In this document: piece by piece, positions 57,659 through 64,000 of the stretch
Layout of the letters: each line of letters starts with the position of its first letter
Numbering within the stretch: the stretch's first letter is position 1
From: Treponema parvum
GTDB taxonomy: Bacteria; Spirochaetota; Spirochaetia; Treponematales; Treponemataceae
Length of the DNA stretch: 64,000 nucleotides
Direction: 5' to 3'
Assembly: GCF_017893945.1 (NCBI RefSeq)
Contig: NZ_CP054257.1
Location: 2,480,001-2,544,000, forward strand
The notes under the pieces: generated by a model
What the model was told of the DNA's origin: nothing
Database searches by the model: none
The model's input: the letters and a program-made list of their open reading frames with translations, nothing else
Position numbers and translations under genes: made by a program

Positions 57659-59707
57659 TTATCGATATTTTTCCAAATCCTCCATTGCCTTTTCCCACTG
57701 AGAATTCAGGCCGTCAAGCAAACTGTTGATTTCATTTATTTTAATTTGAATCGACTTGCATTTTTCGCCGTTGCTGTAAATTTCAGGCTTGGCCATCTTA
57801 TTTTCAAGCTGCTTTTTTTTATCTTCATTTTGAAGAATCAAGTTTTCAATATTGTTGACTTCGTTTTCTTTTTTGCGCTTTTGAGCGCGGAGAGCTTTTT
57901 GCTCTTCATAAGAAGCCGGAATTTGTCTTGCCTTTTCGGCGGACGGGGCTTTGGGGTCGGATCCCTTTAGGCCGGAACCGCCGGATTTTACCGTGCTTGA
58001 TGCAGTCGGAGTCTTCGTGCCCTGTGCCCCTGTTGCAGCCGACGCGCCTTTTGCGGCTCTTGACGCCGACGCATTGGATGCGTCAGTCGCCGCCTCACGG
58101 TTTTCCGCTTCCAGCCGTTCAAGATAATAATGATAATCGCCGGGAAAATTTCTTGAGCGTCCGGGCTTGAGCTCAAGCACACGGGTGGCAAGGCCTTCTA
58201 TAAAGCCTCTGTCGTGGCTTACGAATACTACCGTTCCGCCGAAGTCTTTTAAAGCTTGTAAAAGAACGTCTTTTGAATGCATATCCAAGTGGTTTGTCGG
58301 CTCGTCGAGCACAAGCAGGTTTACCGGATGCAAAAGAAGGCGGAGCAGGGCAAGCCGGCTTTTTTCGCCCCCGGAAAGCACGTCAAGGCTTTTAAACACG
58401 TCGTCCCCACGGAATAAAAATGCTCCGAGCATGCCGCGCAGTTTGGGAATAAGCTCAAGCGGCGATTCTTTTTCCATAAAATCCATTACGGACTCGCCGC
58501 CTTTGATCGTCTCCGCGATGTCCTGAGAAAAATACCCTATTTTTACTCCGGCTCCCGGTATTATTTCACCTTTAAAATCTTTGTCCTCTCCTGAAATGAT
58601 ACGCAGCAGCGTCGTTTTTCCGGCGCCGTTGTAACCTGCTACAACAAGCCGCTCCCCGTTTTCCAGAACCAGATCAAGATCGTTAAGCACATTAACCTTT
58701 CCGTCATAAGTTTTGCAGATTCCGTTCATCCTGAGCACTATTTTTCCGGCATGGGGCGCTTTAGGAAACGTAAAATGTATTTTTTTAAGCGATTCGGGAA
58801 TTTCTATGCGTATTATTTTGTCCAGCCGCTTTTGTCTGTCTTGCGCCTGAGAAGCCTTCGTAGCCTTTGCGCCGAAACGTCGTATGTAATCTTCAAGATG
58901 TTGAATCTCTTCCTGCTGTTGCTCGTATTGGGCAATAAGGGTTTGAAGTTCTACTTCACGAACTTTTTCATAGTGAGAAAAATTTCCGGGATAGCGTTTT
59001 AAATTTCCCCCGAAAAGCTCGTAAACTTCATTGATGGTAACATCCAAAAAATAACGGTCGTGACTTACTAAAAGGAATCCGCCTTTGTAATTTTGCAAAA
59101 ACCGCTCAAGCCAGCTGCGGGCTTCAAGATCCAGATAGTTCGTAGGTTCGTCCAAAAGAAGAATATCGGGATTTTGCATCAGAACCTTGGCGAGCGCTAT
59201 GCGCATCTGCCATCCGCCGGAAAATTCTTCGGTTTTTTTATGCAAATCCTCTTTTGCAAAGCCCAGTCCCAACAATACGGACTCCGCCGTCGCACTTCTC
59301 ATGTGCCAGCCGGACGTTTCAAGTTCGTTCATCAAAAACTCATGCCTCTCAAGGAGGCTCCTTGTGTTTTTGCCGTCTTGGGCAAGACTTTCGCCTATGC
59401 TTTCAATTTCTTTTTGTATCTTGTATCCGAAGTCAAAGGCTTTGTCGGCTTCTTCCATTAGCGTACAGCCGTGATGTGTAAGCCCGGACTGCGGAAGATA
59501 GACGATCCTTGTGTCCTTTTGCAGCGAGCGTTTGCCGCTGTCCGGAGCTGTGAGCCCTGCCATTACCTTTATGAGAGTCGATTTGCCAGCCCCGTTCGCC
59601 CCAGTTAAGGCCGCCTTCGAACCTGTCTGCAGGTTTATCGAAACGTTTTTTAATATGTCGCGGCCGCCGAAAGCCAGTGAAACTTGAGAAAACTGAACAA
59701 AGGCCAT
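57659..59707 (-). CDS. ABC-F family ATPase (ribosome-associated)
   Basis: A 682-residue protein with two ABC domains and no membrane segment. Walker A boxes are GANGAGKSTLI and GYNGAGKTTLL; signature motifs are FSGGWQMRIALAKVL and LSGGEKSRLALLRLL; Walker B ends in LLLDEPTNYLDLE and LVLDEPTNHLDMH. Between the domains lies the linker helix with EQQQEEIQHLEDYIRRF. After the second domain comes an unusual Ala/Ser/Thr/Gly-rich stretch of about 60 residues and then a charged C-terminal coiled coil. ABC-F proteins act on the ribosome in translation rescue or antibiotic protection. The upstream lipoprotein gene overlaps its start. Confidence 0.92.
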   Translation of the reverse strand: MAFVQFSQVSLAFGGRDILKNVSINLQTGSKAALTGANGAGKSTLIKVMAGLTAPDSGKRSLQKDTRIVYLPQSGLTHHGCTLMEEADKAFDFGYKIQKEIESIGESLAQDGKNTRSLLERHEFLMNELETSGWHMRSATAESVLLGLGFAKEDLHKKTEEFSGGWQMRIALAKVLMQNPDILLLDEPTNYLDLEARSWLERFLQNYKGGFLLVSHDRYFLDVTINEVYELFGGNLKRYPGNFSHYEKVREVELQTLIAQYEQQQEEIQHLEDYIRRFGAKATKASQAQDRQKRLDKIIRIEIPESLKKIHFTFPKAPHAGKIVLRMNGICKTYDGKVNVLNDLDLVLENGERLVVAGYNGAGKTTLLRIISGEDKDFKGEIIPGAGVKIGYFSQDIAETIKGGESVMDFMEKESPLELIPKLRGMLGAFLFRGDDVFKSLDVLSGGEKSRLALLRLLLHPVNLLVLDEPTNHLDMHSKDVLLQALKDFGGTVVFVSHDRGFIEGLATRVLELKPGRSRNFPGDYHYYLERLEAENREAATDASNASASRAAKGASAATGAQGTKTPTASSTVKSGGSGLKGSDPKAPSAEKARQIPASYEEQKALRAQKRKKENEVNNIENLILQNEDKKKQLENKMAKPEIYSNGEKCKSIQIKINEINSLLDGLNSQWEKAMEDLEKYR

Positions 59708-61017
59708 CATTGCCCCGCAAAGAAAAGCACGAGAGGACTTGCTCCCGGATTTTGTACGGAGAGGCCTTTAAAAACCGCCCCTCCGGCATCCGTAAGCCGT
59801 ATTCCGTTTTCTTCAAGTTTATATAAAAAATTGAGCTCTTTATTCATCCTGTCAAATTTGAACGTAAGAATTCCATCGTAGGAGGCTTTAAGTGGATTGG
59901 AAATAAAATATTTGACGGACACGATGCCCTCATTTCCCGCATTGCGGACTATCAAAGACGGAACCAAAAGATTGTATCCCCGCCAAGTAAAGCTTCCGCC
60001 TTCGTTGAAGGTAAGATGTCCGTAATTCGAACTTCTGAAGCGTCCGCCGTTCGCGCATAGCCTTTCTATCTCGTCGCTTCTGCGCTTTATCTCTGCGGAA
60101 ACAAGCTCGTCGATGTTTTCTTCCACCGTTACCATGTTAAAGTCCTGCGGTTTTCCGCTTTCATCGGTGTAGCGCACTACTATGAAATTTTCGTTCCGAA
60201 CGGTTATCTCTATGGGAATATCATTGTATTGATAGACGTCTTCGGGCGTTTTTGTTACGCCGTTATACTGCCAGCTTTCAGAAATGCCCGGCATATTAAG
60301 CGTTACCGTTCCGGAACCTGCGCCCGTATCGAAGCCGTAAGACGAATTCATTTTTTCTATGTCGATGTTTTGCGAACGGATCATCGCCGTGTAGTAATCC
60401 GGATACCAGCGTTTTGAGAGCATATCTTTAAGCACGGTATCTTCTTCCTGTATTTCTTGAATTTGCCCGCCTGTTATGTTCCCGAAAGCGTCGGTTTCAT
60501 ACTGTTGAAGGTTGTAAGAAAAACACCAGCCGGAAGTTCCGTCCTGGGTGAGAACGCGAAGCCAATCGCCTTCAAGCGGAACATTCCCGACCATTACGGT
60601 CTGTCCCTTGCCTTTATACAGAAGTTTTACGGTTTCGTTTTTCCGCAGCCTGTACACTTGCTTTGCGGTATTCACCGGTTCGTTTCTGATCGGGAGCCCG
60701 TCAAGTTTTACATGCGCGTATTGATGTTTGAATTCCGCGTATTTTTGCGCAGTTTTCGACGCCTTTCTTTTTGACTGGGGTTCTGTGATTTTCCACAGAG
60801 CCACTTCAGCTTTTTTACTGCCGCCCGGTAAACCTATGACGTAAACTTGTGAGATATTCGATTTTATATAGACGGGGACTATGTCGCCGTCTTGAAGGCG
60901 GTGTTCAGGGATTCCCCATAAGAGCACGGAATAGCCGGTGATATTTGAACATGAACTTAAAAAAAACATTGCGGCTAAAAAAGCGATGACAGATAAACGA
61001 TAGATACGGAATTTCAT
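59707..61017 (-). CDS. Lipoprotein with bacterial SH3-like domain
   Basis: A 436-residue lipoprotein (signal MFFLSSCSN). After about 90 residues an SH3-like domain follows: HVKLDGLPIRNEPVNTAKQ, VKLLYKGKGQTV and WLRVLTQDGTSGWCF. The C-terminal 250 residues are beta-rich and unrecognised. It is likely anchored in the envelope and may bind cell-wall peptide. The start codon lies 6 nt after TATCAT and there is no Shine-Dalgarno. It overlaps the ABC-F gene at its end, so the two form an operon. Confidence 0.72.
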   Translation of the reverse strand: MKFRIYRLSVIAFLAAMFFLSSCSNITGYSVLLWGIPEHRLQDGDIVPVYIKSNISQVYVIGLPGGSKKAEVALWKITEPQSKRKASKTAQKYAEFKHQYAHVKLDGLPIRNEPVNTAKQVYRLRKNETVKLLYKGKGQTVMVGNVPLEGDWLRVLTQDGTSGWCFSYNLQQYETDAFGNITGGQIQEIQEEDTVLKDMLSKRWYPDYYTAMIRSQNIDIEKMNSSYGFDTGAGSGTVTLNMPGISESWQYNGVTKTPEDVYQYNDIPIEITVRNENFIVVRYTDESGKPQDFNMVTVEENIDELVSAEIKRRSDEIERLCANGGRFRSSNYGHLTFNEGGSFTWRGYNLLVPSLIVRNAGNEGIVSVKYFISNPLKASYDGILTFKFDRMNKELNFLYKLEENGIRLTDAGGAVFKGLSVQNPGASPLVLFFAGQ

Positions 61018-61292
61018 GCTTCTATGATAGCAAATACGGCGAAAAAAGTCATATGGCGGCTTGTAAAAACTCGCAACATTGGCGCCTCATCGTATGCCTG
61101 CACAGGAGACGCTCGGCGGCGCTTCTTTTGGTTCTTGATTCACGCGGAACCTTAGACAAATGCTTTTGCCCTGAAAACGCGCGACGACGGTTCCTGAATG
61201 GCGGAGTGCCGTATCTGTCGTAATGGATCCGAAAGCCCTGAAACTGCGAAAGCCGTATTTTTATCGGCTATGGACTAATTTTTTTCATTTGT
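61018..61292. other. Intergenic region between divergent SH3 lipoprotein and pepF2
   Basis: TATCAT (minus strand, 61024-61029) is the -10 for the lipoprotein gene. The middle is GC-rich without a recognised gene or repeat. The pepF2 promoter follows at the right end. Confidence 0.35.
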
Positions 61293-61298
61293 TATAAT
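61293..61298 (+). promoter_or_regulatory. -10 box of pepF2, leaderless geometry
   Basis: TATAAT 7 nt before the ATG at 61306; TGGACT (61271-61276) is a weak -35 at 16 bp. No Shine-Dalgarno. Confidence 0.55.
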
Positions 61299-61305
61299 TA
61301 TTATC

Positions 61306-63108
61306 ATGGCGAATAACAGTATACCGGAAAGAAAAGATGTTCCGGATAGCGATAAATGGGATCTGACAACCTTATTTAAAACGGACGAAGATTGGGAAAA
61401 GGCTCTTTCGCAGATAGTTTCTGCGGCCGAAAAGCTTTCAAAATTTAAAGGAAAACTTTCGCTTTCAAGCGGAAATCTCCTTTCCGCTCTAAAGTTAAGC
61501 GAAGAGCTTTGGAAAAACGCAGAACTCGTCGGAAATTATGCGGGGCTTCAGCACACGGCCGACGAGAGCGACAGTGCGGCAACCGACCGCGTAGGGCGCT
61601 ATTCCATGGCGTATTCAAAAGCTTCCGCAAAACTCAGTTTTTTTGATGCGGAAATTCTTTCAATACCGGATGAAAAAATCCGCGCTTGGACGGCTCTTCC
61701 CGAATTTGCAGATTATAGGGTTTACCTTGAAAAACTTTTGTATCTAAAGCCCTATGTCCTTTCCGAAAAAGAAGAGCGCATCATGGCGCTGCAATCGGAA
61801 GCGGCGGAGGCTCCTCAAAAGACCTTCAGCGTGCTTAGCAACGTGGATCTTTCTTTCGGCGACATTGAAATAAACGGCAAAAAAGAACCTCTTACACAGG
61901 GAACCTGGAGCCGGTTTATGGACAGCAACGACAGATCAGTCCGCGAAAATGCCTACAAAAAGTTTTACGGCGTATTTGAGCAGCATCAGCATACCTTGGC
62001 CGAATTGTATGCGGGATCCGTCAATCAGGACGTATTTGAAATGCGCGCTCGCGGTTACAAATCGAGCTTGGAAAAGGCCTTGTACAAGGATAAGGTTCCG
62101 ACGAGCGTCTATCACAATCTCATAGAAACCGTTCATAAAAACCTTCCCGCGCTGCACAGGTTTTACGCGCTTCGCAAAAAAGTTCTTAAACTTGACGAAC
62201 TTCGCCACTATGATGTATACGCTCCTCTTGTAAAAACGGTGGACGTTAAAATTTCATATGACGAGGCCGTCGATATTTGTAAAAATGCTCTTTCCGTTTT
62301 GGGCGGCGAGTACACCGATATTCTCTGCGGCGGGCTTAAAAACGGCTGGGTAGACCGCTATGAAAACAAGGGAAAAAGAAGCGGCGCGTTTTCATCGGGA
62401 GCTTACACGGGTTATCCTTACATTCTTATGAATTATAAGGATACTGTCATACGCGACGTCTTTACACTGGCGCATGAAGGCGGACACTCGATGCATTCTT
62501 GGTATTCCGCGCACAACAACCCTTTTATGCAATATAATTATACGATCTTTGAAGCGGAAGTTGCGTCTACGTTTAACGAAGAGCTCGTGTTCAGGTATCT
62601 TTTTAAAAACGCAAAAGGCGACGAAATGAAAACCTACCTTTCGGCTATGAGGGCGTGCGACATTACGGCCACTCTTTACCGGCAGACTATGTTTGCCGAG
62701 TACGAGCTTAAAACGCACGAACTTGTGGAAAACGGAACACCGCTTTCTGCAAAAGTTCTTAGAAAAACTTACCGAGCCCTATTGGAACAGTATTTCGGTC
62801 CTGAAATGTGTTTTGAGCCCAACAGCGACATGGAAGGGCTTAGAATACCGCATTTTTATTCCGCATTTTATGTGTATAAATACGCTACGGGAATATCGGC
62901 TGCGCTTGCTCTTGCGGACAGGGTGTTGAACGGCGGTCAAAAAGAAAAAGACGATTATTTCAAATTTTTAAAGGCGGGCGGAACTTATTATCCGATAGAA
63001 ACTCTAAAAGTCGCAGGGGTGGATATGTCGAGTGCCGCTCCGGTGCAAGCTGCGCTTGACGTGTTTACGCAATTAATTGCGCAGCTTGAAAATATGCTCA
63101 AGATTTAG
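61306..63108 (+). CDS. pepF: Oligoendopeptidase F (M3B), paralogue 2
   Basis: A 600-residue zinc oligopeptidase of the same family as the gene at 12.2 kb but clearly diverged. WDLTTLFKTDEDW opens the protein, HExxH is in LAHEGGHSMHSWYS, and the third zinc ligand is in IFEAEVASTFNEEL. The C-terminal substrate region (RIPHFYSAFYVYKYATG) is typical. The two copies suggest different peptide ranges. A TATAAT box lies 7 nt upstream with no ribosome binding site. The adenosine deaminase gene follows 57 nt later. Confidence 0.93.
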   Translation: MANNSIPERKDVPDSDKWDLTTLFKTDEDWEKALSQIVSAAEKLSKFKGKLSLSSGNLLSALKLSEELWKNAELVGNYAGLQHTADESDSAATDRVGRYSMAYSKASAKLSFFDAEILSIPDEKIRAWTALPEFADYRVYLEKLLYLKPYVLSEKEERIMALQSEAAEAPQKTFSVLSNVDLSFGDIEINGKKEPLTQGTWSRFMDSNDRSVRENAYKKFYGVFEQHQHTLAELYAGSVNQDVFEMRARGYKSSLEKALYKDKVPTSVYHNLIETVHKNLPALHRFYALRKKVLKLDELRHYDVYAPLVKTVDVKISYDEAVDICKNALSVLGGEYTDILCGGLKNGWVDRYENKGKRSGAFSSGAYTGYPYILMNYKDTVIRDVFTLAHEGGHSMHSWYSAHNNPFMQYNYTIFEAEVASTFNEELVFRYLFKNAKGDEMKTYLSAMRACDITATLYRQTMFAEYELKTHELVENGTPLSAKVLRKTYRALLEQYFGPEMCFEPNSDMEGLRIPHFYSAFYVYKYATGISAALALADRVLNGGQKEKDDYFKFLKAGGTYYPIETLKVAGVDMSSAAPVQAALDVFTQLIAQLENMLKI

Positions 63109-63165
63109 TACCGTTATACCGATGCTATAGATATACAAGTCTGTATAAACTCACGGGGGCATTCG

Positions 63166-64000
63166 TTGGAAAAAGAATTATTTTATTCTTTTATGAAAAA
63201 AATACCGAAGGCGGAAATTCATCTTCACATTGAAGCCGTAGCCAAACTTCATTCCATAGAAAAACTTTATGAAAAACGATTTGGAAAAAAAATAACGGAT
63301 GCCGAACGGGACTCTTTTTTTTCATATACGGATCTTAACGGTTTTATTCAGGCCTTTTTAAAAGTTCAGGATCTGTTTTTGTCCGTCGACGATTTCAATT
63401 TGGTTTTTGAAGATTTTGCCGAATACTTGTCTGAAGATAATATCGTTTATTGCGAAGCCTTCTTTGCTCCTTCAGCCTTTATAAAAAAAGGTTTTAACTA
63501 CAAGGACATGATCGACGTCTTTACCAAAAATATAGTAAAGATAAAGCGGAAAAAAAACATAACGATAAAGCTTCTTCTCGACGTGTCGAGAACGTTCGGC
63601 TGTGAAAACGCAATGCGGAATTACGCTCTTTTAAAGCAATTTCCCTGCGAACATATCTTAGGCATAGGGCTCGGCGGAGCCGAACAAAAAGGACCTGCGC
63701 GCGAGTTCGAGCCTGTTTTTACACAGGCGCACAAGGACGGTTTTCACGCTGTGGCTCACGCAGGAGAAGACGTAGGGCCGGAATCCGTGTGGGATTCAAT
63801 AAATCTTTTGCATGCCGAAAGAATAGGGCACGGAATTACGTCCGTAGAGGATCCCAAGCTTGTAGATTATTTAAAAGACACGCAGCTTCCGCTTGAAATT
63901 TGCCCCACAAGCAATGTGTTTACAAAAAAAGTGGTTAAAAAGATTGAAGATCATCCTATAAGGCAGCTTTACGATAAAAATGTTCTTGTAACCGTGAATA
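63166..64000 (+). CDS. Adenosine deaminase family protein, 3' end outside the window
   Basis: 278 codons are visible before the window ends. The first metal-binding motif is KAEIHLHIEA (HxH), followed by VAHAGEDVGPESV with the catalytic HAGE, GHGITSVED and LEICPTSNV. These match adenosine or adenine deaminases of the amidohydrolase superfamily. In most adenosine deaminases the first motif reads HLHLEG; here it is HLHIEA, a small departure. The start could be TTG 63166, 6 nt after GGGGGC, or ATG 63193, with no Shine-Dalgarno; I use the TTG. Confidence 0.82.
   Translation, partial: MEKELFYSFMKKIPKAEIHLHIEAVAKLHSIEKLYEKRFGKKITDAERDSFFSYTDLNGFIQAFLKVQDLFLSVDDFNLVFEDFAEYLSEDNIVYCEAFFAPSAFIKKGFNYKDMIDVFTKNIVKIKRKKNITIKLLLDVSRTFGCENAMRNYALLKQFPCEHILGIGLGGAEQKGPAREFEPVFTQAHKDGFHAVAHAGEDVGPESVWDSINLLHAERIGHGITSVEDPKLVDYLKDTQLPLEICPTSNVFTKKVVKKIEDHPIRQLYDKNVLVTVN

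Overview
The window reads as chromosomal DNA of a spirochete, most likely a Treponema (inference from gene content: two oligoendopeptidase F paralogues, pyruvate phosphate dikinase, a LysM/Slt70 pair, a COG3014-type lipoprotein, NhaC, and an ISNCY-like DDE element; no rRNA is present to settle it). Base composition is moderate and coding density is high. Most genes are ordinary housekeeping or envelope genes, with four accessory patches.

Layout. 1-3.5 kb is a decayed accessory island: a PIN toxin tail, a frameshifted hexapeptide acetyltransferase, a free-standing restriction-type nuclease domain with intact catalytic residues, an AT-rich SEFIR/TIR-like gene, and an antitoxin followed by a truncated PIN gene. 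3.5-28.6 kb is mostly core: cardiolipin synthase, LysM protein and lytic transglycosylase, NifU-like protein, SlyD, shikimate kinase, PrsW-like protease, PepF, cupin, MTA/SAH nucleosidase, BirA, LspA, Nif3, YfcE, a SpoU methyltransferase, PPDK with a long structured leader, a CmpB-like membrane protein, tRNA-Ala(GGC) and a pRiA4b ORF3-like gene. 28.8-37.7 kb is a carbohydrate locus: a divergent LysR regulator with two perfect palindromes in the shared intergenic region, two sugar permeases, a lipoprotein binding protein, an FG-GAP protein, a GH105-type unsaturated glycuronyl hydrolase and an AXE-like esterase. It fits uptake and intracellular breakdown of acetylated rhamnogalacturonan or similar oligouronides, but it lacks an ABC ATPase. 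37.8-43.9 kb holds MATE, thioredoxin, DTW protein, GH3 hexosaminidase and thioredoxin reductase. 43.9-45.6 kb holds an IS with doubled ends, a nuclease remnant and tRNA-Cys. 45.7-64 kb holds NhaC, an orphan adenine methyltransferase, a TSCPD protein, an OhrR-type regulator, an orphan sugar-binding protein, PurH, MraY, M20 peptidase, GalE, an ABC-F ATPase, an SH3 lipoprotein, the second PepF and the 5' part of an adenosine deaminase.

Two signals stand out at finer scale. First, about a dozen genes lack a Shine-Dalgarno sequence and instead carry a sigma70 -10 box 6-8 nt before the start codon, the geometry expected for leaderless mRNAs. Second, a roughly 59-nt transcription unit at 14.8 kb has a near-consensus promoter and ends in a terminator hairpin whose loop is CCUCC-rich, which makes it a candidate small RNA aimed at Shine-Dalgarno sequences.
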